Source: Trichobilharzia szidati
Taxonomy: Eukaryota > Platyhelminthes > Trematoda > Strigeidida > Schistosomatidae
DNA: 64,000 bases
NCBI GenBank assembly: GCA_944472155.2
Contig: OX235273.1
Location: forward strand, 35,747,204-35,811,203
Direction: 5' to 3'
Made by a program: the position numbers and the translations under genes. The notes beneath the pieces were generated by a model. The model saw only the letters and a program-made list of their open reading frames with translations. It had not been told where the DNA came from and ran no database searches. Of this stretch, positions 11,621-24,891 are shown piece after piece; position 1 is the first letter of the stretch, and each line of letters begins with the position of its first letter.

Positions 11621-11671
11621 AAGCAGGATTTAATGAATTCACCAAATTTCGGTAGAACTCGTCAGCTGCTT
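11621..11671 (-). ncRNA. Hammerhead-ribozyme-like motif (left arm)
   Basis: Minus strand: stem I AAGCAG/CTGCTT (6 bp, perfect), core CTGACGA at 11,659-11,665, a weak stem II, GAAA, then a long self-complementary stem III around GAATTC. The putative cleavage triplet is ATC, just before CTGCTT. This is a type I layout. Stem II is poor as drawn, so self-cleavage is uncertain. It lies about 0.35 kb downstream of PLE-E, in line with reports of hammerheads in PLE terminal repeats. Confidence 0.5.
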
Positions 11672-11999
11672 AGTACTCTACATACACGGACATGCATATA
11701 TACTACTAGAAATACATTGGGAGATATAAGACTGATAAGCAAACAAACTGCATTGAATTAATCATACTAAACGACGCGTGTGAACACTTTTCAGGTGATG
11801 TTCAAATAGACAGGGGGAAAGGAATATGAGGGATTAAAATTAAGATAAAATGCATTACGGTTCGATTGCATCACTTAGATAAACAACTAGCCATCATCAC
11901 ACAAGGAACTTAAATATATCAAGAATTCCGAAATGAGTAGTATTAATAATACTTATAATGATAATAACAGTTAATAAGTAATACGTATTACCATGGTAG

Positions 12000-12910
12000 A
12001 TTCAGAGTGACGACCATCTACTTCTCGACACCAAGACCTGGTTTATAAACTCGAATTGCACAAGCCTCTGAAATTGCAAGCATCTTCCTGTTTTTTTTTC
12101 TGCTGACAACAATAAATGACTTGACAGAGTCGATAGACCAAAACCTGCATTGTTATTGAGCGTTTTGGTGCTTTGAATTCACCTGTTTCCAACCACCTTG
12201 GTGAATGCTCCATCATGCAAGTGGACAATCCCCCTTATGTAACACCTATGTATTCGCTTCCACAAACACACTCAAACTAATATACGCAGTTTGAAGTGCC
12301 GAGGATTGGCAACTAGTCCTTCTCAGATTGTTGGAGCACTCGCTTATTGGTGTTAAGAGAAACACGTTTTGCAGCATAATGAGGTTTCTTGATAGCTTTA
12401 TCGAATCTCACTTTGACTACCGCTTGTACATCATCTCCGTCGAGTGGCATACTGACATAGACAGAATACTTCGGAACTATTTGGATAGTTTTGCGGGGGC
12501 CCATTTCTTTAGAGTGTTTATCAATCAACTTCTCATGATATACATTCCTAGGTGCAGTATCCTTCAGAGTATCTATTCCACGTTCAACTGTTCTGTCAGA
12601 ACAAATGTTTCGTGCCCTACTGAACAGTGTTCTAACTAAGTTGATTTCATCCTCGATTGGAACATAGCTTTTATAAAATGTTTGTACTGTCCTGTCCATG
12701 AAGGCTTTCTAAATATAGATCTCTCGATTGTCCTATCAGTCCTTTTCAATAGAGAAACGTTTAGGAGTTGAGAAGTTGATATTCAGATGGCATCAGTCCA
12801 ATTTTATCAGCAGTTCTTCAGCTTCTGATCTACTTTCACAGACAATGAAAATATCGTCAACACATGTTCGGCATAATTGCTTTTGTTCTAAAGTGAGGGG
12901 AGTTTAGAGC
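12000..12910 (-). mobile_element. Penelope-like element (PLE-E), left-arm copy
   Basis: Minus strand: an RT palm variant CVDDIFIVCESRSEAEELL near 12,815-12,890, then a thumb frame 12,313-12,699 (TVQTFYKSYVP ... KRVLQQSEKD), then FECVCGSEYIG, the start of the GIY-YIG nuclease. The palm reads CVDD where other PLEs here have YVDD. Stops separate the blocks, so it is inactive. The right-arm counterpart is 35,340-36,245; the two thumb frames differ at only a few residues. Confidence 0.75.
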
Positions 12911-13814
12911 GTCCGAAGTAGGTGTGACTAAGTAGAACAATCAGTTGTATAATTCAATCAACCTCCGTCTCTATCCCCCACGATAGACGAATGCCGAATT
13001 CCACATCAAATTGATCAGATGACCTTGTACTTTAATTTTTTTAGCGAAACTGTTGCTTACTAGAATCCAACTACAATCTGTACACTGCCATTCAAATGCG
13101 TCTCCAAGATCTATAATATCTATCAAATGCTGTGTCCAACTGCGTTATATCAAGAAGGCACAAGTGAAAACTTAGGCAATTAATTCTATTAACAGTGAAG
13201 TTGAATTTCTAAATTACGTGAACGAGAAACCTAAGGCTGATTAACCACACAATTTAATACAGGAAAATCAATAACTTTTGTTCAATCACACAACAGTGAA
13301 TATTTGCTAAGCATACATAAAATCAATCTCTGTAAAAGTCTCATATAGCTACAAGAACGGAAATTCAGCACCCTCGTAGAACATTACTCCATCATAGAGC
13401 AATTTTACTTGATAATATAATGCACACAATGATATACACTATTATTTACTAATGACGTTCCGATCACAATTCACCACTCATTGTCATCAGTATCAAGGCA
13501 CTCACACAAATTTCCAACTCCGTTCATATATATATATATATTCACAAATTGATGATTAGACGTATGAATGAATACACAAAATCCAATGTGAATTTCAACG
13601 GACATGCGTGCAACAAATCATAGGAAGATAAAGTACATTGGGAAATAACATCAGTGTTATCAATGAATCAATTTGAGATGGGGAACAAGACGAGTGTTTT
13701 CAATCAATAAGATGAGTGTCTTCAGTTATTTAACCTAAATAAATTTATTCCCTGATGCAATCCAATACAATTACATGAATTAGTTTCAGAAACATCTGCT
13801 TAGAGTTGATAGAC
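12911..13814. other. Left-arm stretch with a PLE-like terminal fragment
   Basis: About 13,370-13,480 resembles 23,106-23,240 and 63,185-63,300 (CTCCAT...TTTACTAATGACGTTCCGA), a decayed version of a terminal module with a hammerhead-like CTGATGACGTTTCGA core. No gene seen in the rest. Confidence 0.4.
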
Positions 13815-14165
13815 TTGTAACGGTAAATAATTCGCCAAAATTATCGACCACAGCAATCATCACTGAACATCGGATGCTAACCCTCACTGTTTAAGTCGAC
13901 TTGTTTAGCTGAAGGGTTCCAGTCAAGCATCCTTGCCATTTGGTACTCCATCGTGTCACCTGCGTGCACAATCACTAACTAGATAAGCACTCGAAACGGT
14001 TTACTATTTGGTCCCGAAATATATCTCGTACTTTGGACGACTAAGTCTGGTCTTTTGCTTTGTATTTGGTACACGAGAAACGAATTTTTTAGAAGTTGTT
14101 GGTATAAGATCTTGCGTCAGTATACTCCGTACAATTCGCGAACGTCAATACCGTCAGCCTCCAAA
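13815..14165 (+). repeat. Uncharacterised ~350 bp dispersed repeat (left arm)
   Basis: Homologous to 59,573-59,927 (plus) and to the mirrored copy 34,078-34,430 (minus). A fragment starts right after the assembly gap at 47,792-47,835. A short frame (MVPKYISYFGRLSLVFCF) is partly shared between copies, but they are too short and diverged to call coding. Confidence 0.6.
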
Positions 14166-14464
14166 AACTGGTTGTCACGACAGTACTATGATGTTTAGAA
14201 CTGGATTCGACTCAGTTCTCGTGTGACTATTATGATATGCATTAATAGTAGTATTATTATATTGATATGCAGAAGACAGAGGAAAGCATTTGAGTAGTTA
14301 GTTGAGTAGTAATGATGTGGTGAAATAAGTTATTAATGCTGAACTTTACGCAAATTGAGACGGCTATTCACTGGGCTACGCGAGCAAACCACCACATCAG
14401 TTCCTAACATATCTCTGATTCAGTCTTCTAATAGATTTTGCCCTTAATACTATTTTTATTTTAT

Positions 14465-14634
14465 TTTTGATTTACAGCTTGATTCCACACCGTATTTACA
14501 GTACAAGTATGGAATTTTCAGCATGGATATCGGTAGCCCAAATTCAGGCCGACCATAGATATCGGGTGTGCGCCTGTAGGGGATCGAACCCCGGACCATG
14601 TGCATGGTCGGCGAGAGTCCTAACCACTGGTAGG
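14465..14634 (-). repeat. tRNA-derived SINE (family 3), left arm, 5'-truncated
   Basis: Same body and B-box region as 6,905-7,105. The first ~14 bases of the tRNA head are missing (it begins CCAGTGGTTAGGAC). The mirrored copy lies at 33,608-33,780, so the insertion predates the inverted duplication. Confidence 0.75.
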
Positions 14635-15640
14635 TTGACCAGTGTGCAGGTGATTCGCTAGACTGACAAGCTGGTCACTCATATATGTTCAGTTGACATG
14701 ACTATGTTGATTAACAGACAAGATGGTGAATGCATCAGTCGGCATAACTGGAGTAATCCACAGTCATCCAACCACTAGCAGCTGACTTTCCGCTTCTTAT
14801 TAGTACCATGATGCTGTATTAAAGATGAAATCTAATTAAGACAGTTGATGGTGAAATGTTTGATGATGAAAGGACTATACGAGGCGTAAAATTGTGGAAT
14901 TGTAACAATCACAGTATCTACCAACTTAAATAGACAGAAATTATTCAAAATGAGTAGTGATGAGCTTTTTATGTTAGCTGAGTTCTCATTAGACGGAGAA
15001 GCGTTTCAAGTACAAACAGGGAATACGCTTTCACTAATAACAACTAACTTTGAACAGTGTAACAAACACTCGACTAGTGCTACGATCGGATCTCGGTCAA
15101 ATGAGTGTCCATCCCATTACGAATTACTTCGATGGTAGAATAAGACAGTTCAGAAATGGGTTGATCATTGCTGAGTTCTCTTCCTCTAAGTTATGCGAAA
15201 ACAGTAAGTACATAACGTTCCACACCGAACTAAGCGTGTCATCACCCACCAACTGATCTACCTGAACGCAAACCTTCAACAATCATCCAAACACATTTGA
15301 AGTCATGTGAAAACATACCCTAGTGGTCACACTCATGTCATGAGGATACTGACGAAGTGGAATACATAACTAAGATGGTTGTATATAATCCGCTGTTAAT
15401 CTCAATATGCTACTGTGAATCATTTCAGTTAGTTCACACGCAGTCTGTCTATATCACTTTGAAAGACAGTCAGTTGTTTGAGGAAAATTTTAGTAGTTAG
15501 TTAGTAATACTATCTCAGTAAGAAAATGTCTTACAGGTGGTGTAATTGCATCCCATTACTTCACCACAAAGCCATCGGAACATCCTACAGCTGTTGTATA
15601 ATCTAGGCTATAGGAGATTGACAGCTACACACTTACTCTA

Positions 15641-16830
15641 ATTGGATTTCAAAATGTCAATAAACATTCTGGAAGCACCGTCCAAATAATGTCTGCAATA
15701 ATCATAAAGGTACTCATACTTGAATGAACCACTTGGGATCACGACGGTATATAAGCTAATCACTATACAACATGTTGCAACAAGCGTTTTGCTATCTCCT
15801 GTGAGACTGGTTATACACTCGTCCCCTGAGTTGATTGTAGTGGCATTTAGCATTTTTAAAACGCAGGATTTCCTTTACAACTCCTACCTACGTATGTTGT
15901 TACAACTTAGATGGATTGTCGAAAAGTTTCAAAGTCTTACGTCAACGATTCCCCGTAGCACACAACCGAAGTGGGTGGCTGAAATTACAAATTATTACTG
16001 CAGTTTGTATGTCTGAGTTAGAACATTAAGTTTATTGATACGAGACGAGATTGATGGATGGCATAAGAAACCCAATGTTTTCTGTTCAAGCTCCATTCAC
16101 ACTGTCGATCCACGCTCTTCAGTTTAACTTGCCATGCAAAGACTTCAAAACAAACTATAGCACAAATCTTATCCAGTCGGCTGTATTCACTATTGACAAG
16201 TCAATATCAGGGCTAACATGTAATCTGAACAAGTGACAAGAATTCTACCACATTTTGTCTCCTAGCAAACAGCCAAATCACAGTAGTCAGACATAGTGTA
16301 TTTTCATTAGCTCAAACATTACGTTCCTAAACACACACACGAATTACCCTCTGATTCTTCGGATTTTCTTCACAGCACTGAGATGACTGCATGTCATCTG
16401 AACACCTTAAATTAGGCAAAATCCTCGTCTCCATCAAACCTCTGGAGTGACATTTTGAAAATAAACCATGTAAAGTAGGACGTTCATAAGATGGGAGAAA
16501 CACCAATTCAAGCGTCTGACTAGTTTGTTCAACACTTCTATATCACCTGAAATTGCCAAAGTATCATTCATTGGTCGTGCATCACTACTCTCTAGCACTT
16601 ACAAAGACTCCTAAAATATATACTCTACTATTCAGCTGTGCAACACAACTTATGAAATCAAACACATCAGTCCTTTTGAGTAAAAGTTCACCACACCACC
16701 AGTAATAATAAACTAGAATGCCACACTTCAATGTGCAGTAAGTTCCACAACCGATAGCAAGAAACACAAACTTTCGCCATAAATCATCCAGCTCAAACAA
16801 CACATCACCACCATCAGAAACATCCACAAA
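15641..16830 (-). pseudogene. Possible spliced gene or gene relic downstream of tubulin (left arm)
   Basis: Short minus-strand frames in order look exon-like: 16,585-16,827 (DVSDGGDVLFELDDLW...), a block reading EVLNKLVRRLNWCF bounded by TTTCAG, and 15,638-15,853 (ATTINSGDECITSLTGDS...). No known domain recognised. Compared with the right arm, the first block has about seven amino-acid changes in 80 and the second has a one-base length difference (near 16,450). That is poor conservation next to the identical tubulin. It may be a decaying gene, an lncRNA or chance frames. Confidence 0.25.
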
Positions 16831-18009
16831 TCTACTACTCCATTATTATTTTAGTATCTTATGAAGCGGAAAATATGCTTCTATTCTACTATATCTGACA
16901 CAACTTACACGTCATCCTCAACACTAAATACAGTCTCGCATTCATTCATTCACTCACACAAGCACAACTATGTCATTCTGGAAACAGCAGCTCCTGCTGT
17001 GTCTGAATTAGGACTGAGTGAAGAAAGGGGTCTCACTATTTATCTATGAAAATAAAATAGAAAATCTACACCTATCACTTCGTAGACACTTTATTCTATC
17101 TCAGAAACAAGGGTCTGATAATTCTACTACACGTTATAGGCCATCAACAAAAGACTCCAAAATAACACCGAATAAACTACTATCGAAGTTTAAAATCCCA
17201 CACCAGTTGGTCAACGAACACAACTCACAATCAGTTTCTCCAACGAATACTCCACACAGATATTTACTACCGGCGTTTTCGCATCCTACTAGGCCCACAA
17301 TCACAGAAGCCTCAGAGCTATAGTAATAAAATATAGCAGGATAAGCTCTATCAATCGGTACCGGATTCCGTCACCAAACTCCCAAGAAGACTCATATCAC
17401 CACACTAAAGCCAACTTTCACAGTCTGACTAGTCAAACAACAGACTCTGTCCCACTTCCTAATGAAGAACTACAAAACATCAAATTGGTTAACTCTACTT
17501 GACTACTCTTGTATTACCCTTCTACAACCAACACGAACCACCCTTCGAATAGTCTTCACACCTACACTCACTCACTCTCAGAATAACATCCACTCATACC
17601 TGTTGACGTTACATATACCTATCCTATTACTTCGTTATGGAGCATACCTCGCTACCAAGCATTTGCTTGCCCATTCATAACACAAATACTATTAAGAGAG
17701 GCATTTCTCCAACCCTAACGAAATCCAACACCATATACTCAAAATTGTAATAACACAACTCCCTCCAACGTACGGGTATCCAAAGTATCTACTCCCTACT
17801 CATACCTTCAATACAATATACACGAGTTAATTTGTAACTCACATAACTCAAAGGTGCGTTAATCCCCTAACCTATCACTATCGTATGAAACGACCAAGCA
17901 GCCTAACGCCACCAAAGCAAGTACAAACCAACGAGAAACATTTGACAAGTACAATTACTGATATACGGAAACGCGAAGAAAAAGTCAAGGTTTGACACAA
18001 ATTAAAAAA
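16831..18009. other. Unassigned arm sequence 3' of tubulin (left)
   Basis: Only short ORFs, none with recognisable motifs. It matches the right arm closely (mirrored sum 48,229 throughout). Confidence 0.4.
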
Positions 18010-18015
18010 TTTATT
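18010..18015 (-). terminator. Polyadenylation signal AATAAA, left beta-tubulin
   Basis: AATAAA on the minus strand, 34 bases past the stop codon, mirrored exactly at 30,214-30,219. Confidence 0.7.
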
Positions 18016-18048
18016 CAACTAACACCTAACAGCACCAACATTGACCAC

Positions 18049-19450
<1,402 letters not shown>

Positions 19451-19534
19451 CCTGACAAGACACTAGCAACAACAATAACAGAACTCAATACAAATAGCGA
19501 GCCAAGACTTTGAAACCAAACCGGTGCAGTAGCG

Positions 19535-19542
19535 TATATATA
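19535..19542 (-). promoter_or_regulatory. TATA-like promoter element, left beta-tubulin
   Basis: TATATATA lies 85-92 bases upstream of the ATG on the minus strand, mirrored at 28,687-28,694 in the other arm. The spacing suits a TATA box with a short 5' UTR, but the start site is not known. Confidence 0.45.
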
Positions 19543-20409
19543 TCTACGAGCGACTAGTAGTCATGGTTACTTCAAACGAACAATTCCATCAATTCAAATA
19601 AAATTGATGCCTCCTGTTTCTAAATAATTTTAAGTCCAAAATGTTAATTGGTGATATACTTTTCACACTTTCACTGCAAATGGAGCCCTTCGCGGAGCTT
19701 TCTACCGGCATTTGATTTTCATATATTCGTTTGATATGTCACATCATATCTCGAGAAGATTGATGCTCACTTTCGCCTCTCTTTTATCACTCCAGTGAAT
19801 CGGGGAAATTTCAGCAATCTTCTGTCTTACTTCATTGCGTTTTCATGAGAGGCATATCACAGTTTAAGGTAGGCTGAAGATAAGGCCTATATAATACCTG
19901 TGTATTTACTTCAACGTTTATCATTTTATATCACATGGTTTCGGTTCATTTAAAATTATTTTCCCTGCCCTTTGCTGAGGCAAGATTTTAAGTAAAGTAG
20001 TGGGGTTATATATCGGTGTGTGAATTCTGTAAAATAAGTTCCTCTCCAAGAATCTTGCACCTGGTTTTGTTCATAAGCTATGAAACTGGTAACGCTTATC
20101 AACAGCCCGAGATTTGTGGCTCACATAGATACGTTTATTTGTATTACGTCTGCCTAGACTTTGACAGAATATTTCCCTAAACATGAGACGGTGAGTAAAA
20201 GTGGACAACCGTAACAATTGTATTTCTATAGAAGTTTCGGTAAAATTTAAGTGAAGAATTCTCACGATTCACTTGACAAACTACCTCGAACCTTTTCAAA
20301 GAAATTGTCGCAATTCAAGGGACGAAATTATATTTAAGCCACTCGTCTGTTCATACCTGAATTGTAAGCAGTCCCCAAAATAGTGTAAATAATATCATGT
20401 GAACTCGTG
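19543..20409. other. Upstream flank of left beta-tubulin
   Basis: Non-coding and homologous to 27,822-28,686. It contains one 64-aa frame (20,071-20,265, minus) shared with the other arm apart from one residue, which is uninformative between such recent copies. Confidence 0.4.
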
Positions 20410-22419
20410 GGTAGACGTTAAATATCACGTTCTAGTACCGCTGTTAAAATTTCACTTGGAAATTTTTTTGTCAATAATTTTTAATGAAATTGTGTTATAT
20501 GTTATCTGGATTGATGAGAATTCCCATTTTCTGGCCTGTTATTTTGGTGTCCGCGTCATGTAATCTGACTGCGACACCCCCTAGCATATTGGTTGCAACG
20601 ATCAGTGTTTCAGGCGAACTGTAGCAAAATATCGCTATAGTGAGAAAGATAGGATAGTTGAAGGGTAATTTCATCTACACAAATAGTCTACTTTATTTAG
20701 ATGCCGCACCTTTCGTCATGGTATCATTCAATGGAGACTTCACGTCTCAGGATATTAATTCAGCCTATTTTCGTGTGAAGAACAGTCCTTTTTGACAAAA
20801 GAATTCTATCAGTACTTCGAAATCACCTGTAAATGCTAACAGAACCTTCTGTGGGAATAGAAGTAATCATGTGGATTTGTCTCACCATATGTATATTTGG
20901 ACAGGAATTATCGTAAGTTGAGAGGTTATTTCTAAGTGGATTTCATGTATATTTGCACTGTTTGGTGTAGTGTAATATGAGTTATGTGGACTCAATGTAT
21001 AAAAAATACCTCAACTTTATTTATATTGTGCCATTGTCTCCTTAGCTGACTGCTTGGCTAGCAAACGTAGGTGGTTGTCATGATTATTGCAAGTGCAGTG
21101 CCGTGGAGAAGGCAATCACTCGTTTAAATTTCCTTACTGTGTCACTTAGTGCATTAATTCAGTGTATAGTATTATTGTACACATGGATTGTGTCGATTAT
21201 GAGAACTGAATCTAGTCAGCTCTATTACTATCAATCTACTGTCTGTTATGCCATTCTCACTGGCACTGTAAACTTGATGCTGCACTGTTTTTGATCACCA
21301 GTAGTGGTGATGAATTTTTCCTGAATTTTCCATTAACATGAAGCAGTACAGATGCAGTGTCACGATCGAATGTCTAGGTTGCATTATATGTCATTGTTAT
21401 CCTCATCAACACAACAGGTCTGCGTATCTTACAATATTTTAAGTGTTTCTCTATGCTGCTAACACTGTGCATAGCTGTTTAGAGTTGAAGCATGTTCAGC
21501 TTATATTTGATGGCTATAGATTCCTAAATATGAGAATGTAATTTCTGTAGGATTCATAAAACTATGCTCATTAGACATTACTGAGATTATGGATCAATTT
21601 CTAAGTTACACATTTGCAATACTTCATTTAATGTAAACGTATTCAGTGTGAAGTTGATCTGCAACTAAGGTTAATGAGAGTATGACGCCTCAACAGTATG
21701 GAAGCTTCAAAGATTGTCTTGATATTTGCGTGTAATCCTTTAATACTGGAAAACATTTGAGGTCTATTGATGCTTATAGTGCCAATATAAAAACCAGCTG
21801 AAAACTACATATACATTTATTTGCATGAGATATTACTTAGTATTAACAGAATCAGTGTATTCAGTGTGTGCTAATATGTAGAATTATCTTTCATAAATTC
21901 ATGTTGTGCTAGTCCTTACATGTGCTTTATTTTTTTCAGGTATACGGAAGTTGTCGAATATGAAACCAGCGGAAATATCATCCGGACAAACTGACGTTAA
22001 TACTCTTCATCGGGATTTTCTTTTGTAAATTAATGAAATGTTTAATATACTCTTCAATTCTACTTCCTCTAGACTTTTTCAGTGCGTCGCTATACTATGT
22101 GCTTTTGTAATAAGTGAATTCGGATCAATGCATGTTAAGCTTAGTTAGAGGGATGGAGATTTACTATAGTATTATGAGACTGTTACTTTAGCCCTTCGTA
22201 AGATTTCGTGTCTGTTTCTATACAGTAGCACATTGTAAAAACTAAGTAAGATTTAGCAATTTAAATAATAATTCTGTACTGTTCGATACGCTAAAATCGC
22301 CTTATCTAGCCAGTTGCAATTCTGTACACTGTTAAACGCCAAGTATGAAGTACAAGTAAATTTAATGACTTAGGCTTGACAGCTACTTCACTAATCTGTT
22401 AATATGCAGTGACATCGTC

Positions 22420-23100
22420 AAATAGACAGATATCCTCTCACATATTTAATGAATCTTTTTCCAGAAATGTCGTGCCAGCCGTTTGGAAGGACTTTAAAAT
22501 TGTACCTGTACCTAAGTCGTCTAATGGAACATGTTTTAAATTTAGACCTATTGCTATTACCTCCCCTTTTGTAAAAGCTATGGAAAAGTTACTCTTACTT
22601 AATCTTCAACCTTCACTTAAAGCCTTTAACGATCTCAAATGATTCGCCTATAAACACAGTAGAAGTAATTTAGATGCAGCTGCAGTCTTGCATCACAACA
22701 TTTTCTCCATTATAGTCGTCCAGTACCAATTGTATTTTTGTTTGACGAACTTAATGTACATACGCATACGAAATGAAATATGTCAAGTGCGCGGACTAAC
22801 TATTCCGGTGTCTTTTAATTCGCATCTACACTGTACTAAGATGAACAGCTCTCTATTAGTAGTCAGAAAATGCTTTTAAACTAAATCCTTCCAAATATCA
22901 AACTGTCAATTTCAGTTTCCGATGTAAGAGAAAGTCAGGTGAAGCTGTTAATTCCTATGACCGTTGCAAAATTGATGACAGTGATATAGAGCTCAAGTCT
23001 GACTTTAAGTGTCTCGGACTAATTCATCAAACAGCGTATTAGCCTTAAATGCATATCACACGCATGCATGAGCTAGGTATGCAAACCAAGGTAAACGCTG
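22420..23100 (+). mobile_element. CR1/Jockey-like LINE reverse-transcriptase fragment
   Basis: The frame from about 22,409 reads VPAVWKDFKIVPVPKS then FRPIAITSPFVKAMEKLL, the WK...VPVPK...RPIA...KxxEK series at the start of CR1/Jockey-clade RT domains. After a stop it continues with FAYKHSRSNLDAAAVLHH, and further on with LNPSK..TVNFS-like and KSDFKCLG blocks in a shifted frame. The catalytic palm region appears lost. A truncated fossil. Confidence 0.75.
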
Positions 23101-23105
23101 ATATA

Positions 23106-23240
23106 AGTATAAAACTTGGGCACTGTGGTAGAGTATAACTCCATTATGGATAAGATTTTATTTTGATAAATCAGACAGTGTTGTACAGTTATATTAACTG
23201 ATGACGTTTCGAGCACAAACGCTAGCACGGTACACTCATT
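23106..23240 (+). repeat. PLE-type terminal module with hammerhead-like core
   Basis: Homologous to 63,185-63,300: AAACTTG.GCACTGTGGTAGAGT, an ACTCCATTATGG block, then ACTGATGACGTTTCGAGCAC. The CTGATGA + CG-TTT-CG + A string resembles a hammerhead core with a two-base-pair stem II. The element class is inferred. Confidence 0.4.
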
Positions 23241-24307
23241 ATTTAAAAAACTAACTCATATGTGAGAACTACGATTTGACCGGCTTTACAACGTTTAATA
23301 TATTTAGACACAATAGACATACACTGCTTACTTCTATGACGCATTACCTAAAGCTACCCCCTTGCTACTACCTAAGTGAGCAACTCAACGTTATCTTTGA
23401 ATTACAAAGTAAAAGCGGACATCCTGAGAGCTTTCTGGGTAAAAAGATCGTCTCCTAGTCGAGAAAATAAACATATCCTAATCTCTTCACGAAAGCGTTT
23501 AGAGGTATTTATCCTATCGCCTCAAATGACTCACTATTTGCTGTCATTTAAAAAGTAAAAATAAATTTACCGAAGGCAGTGTGCTTATGGTTTCTAGATA
23601 TCATAATGCACCATGAGGAAAAAGCTTTATTCATAGGGTTATAGCAATTAGATGCGCGATATAAATCCGAAACTCAACGACTACGATTCTCAATCACAAA
23701 ACATTCTACTTTGCTACATAATCGTCTCAATAGATGCTTCGCCAAGAAAAAGAAGACCACTGGTTCAAGGAAAATTTATTTAAAGTTTTCTTATAAATCA
23801 TGGGCAACCGTGTTTATAACCACGGAGAAATCACAAGCATCCGAAAAATAGGAATTTCATTATTTGAACTGAAACAAGCAATTTGTAACCAGCCAATTTT
23901 TTCACCCCGAATAATAATCAGCTTCTCAGACGGTTGTAAATTCGAAAAAACCACCGATTGTAGACCAAAATCCGAAACGTTATTCTTGCTAGTTAAATTC
24001 TTACCGAACACTCACCAGATCATCGTACGTTATCCGCTTTTCAAATCCTTTTGAAACAAATAAAATGGTTGTTAACACAGCGTTTACTACAGGCAGTCCT
24101 AGTTCGTGCGTTTGGATCTAGTACACTAGGCATTAACAATCATTTAGGGATTTCCTATTGCTTCCTAATTTTGCTTCCAAAAGTACATACAAACACCACA
24201 CATTCATGCTTCACATTTGGCTCATCCTTGCTTGATTTTGATTCTCTCACAATATACCTGATTTTTTAGCTGACAACAGACACCTTGTCGAAAAGCTCCA
24301 AAGCTTT
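23241..24307. other. Unassigned stretch in left-arm-only segment
   Basis: Several short ORFs (for example 23,800-24,054, plus), none recognised. No repeat match noticed in the window. Confidence 0.3.
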
Positions 24308-24597
24308 TTAAACTTCAAACCAGGTTCTAAATTCTCTGGGTTTAACTAGTTCTTCGAAAACTTTGCTAATATCAACCCTGATGGTGCTCTCTTCACCGGA
24401 TTCATTCGTAGATTGTTGCATGCTGTAAACATGAACGTGAGAGACATTTTTTTCCAGATTCCTACATATTAAGTAACCAACTGAGCCAGCAGCAATAACG
24501 GCAACCAAAAATGAACTGGAAACAATGGCTTCTGCTTCCCAAACATGTTCACGTGCATAATCTCCAAGATTTCTACACAGTACTAATTCATTAATAT
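24308..24597 (-). CDS. Possible terminal exon of an unrecognised membrane protein
   Basis: The minus-strand frame runs on to 24,817, but TTGTTTTTCAG at 24,598-24,608 is a good 3' splice site, so the likely exon is 24,597 down to the TAA at 24,308. It encodes about 95 residues: INELVLCRNLGDYAREH..., a hydrophobic stretch around VSSSFLVAVIAAGSVGYLI that could be one transmembrane helix, and a polar tail ending REFRTWFEV. I do not recognise the family. No partner exon in a compatible phase was found with confidence. It lies in DNA missing from the right arm, so only one copy is possible here. Confidence 0.3.
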
Positions 24598-24891
24598 CTG
24601 AAAAACAACTAAAATACTGAAGCCATGCATGAATGCAACGTATGTAACAATTACAATGAAACGAATGCACTGACCTGGTGGTAAAATCTTTCGAAACAAA
24701 CGAAATAACTAATTTTAACAGAAACGGTAACAATAATGAAGTGAAACGCAACATTATAAATATATGTAAAAAAGTAACGACAGCTACGGAACGCAATCCA
24801 ACATGGCCGACTAACATGGACGAAAATGACCTTTGAGCGTCTCACTCCATAAATGACCTTGTACGTGACGTTTAATTTCTGCCAACTCGTG

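Larger units (their letters stand above)
20410..24891. other. 4,482 bp segment present only in the left arm
   Basis: The right arm lacks this segment. AACTCGTG occurs at both borders (20,402-20,409 and 24,884-24,891) and once at the right-arm junction (27,822-27,829, reverse complement). That fits either deletion from the right arm between 8-bp direct repeats, or insertion here with an 8-bp duplication. The mixed contents (CR1-like fragment, PLE-type terminal module, a possible exon) do not look like one transposon, so deletion is the simpler reading. Confidence 0.85.

Noticed and set aside
20410..24891. The 4.48 kb left-arm segment as one transposon
   Set aside because: No terminal repeats or single element structure; the contents are mixed and the 8-bp direct repeat suits a deletion in the other arm at least as well.
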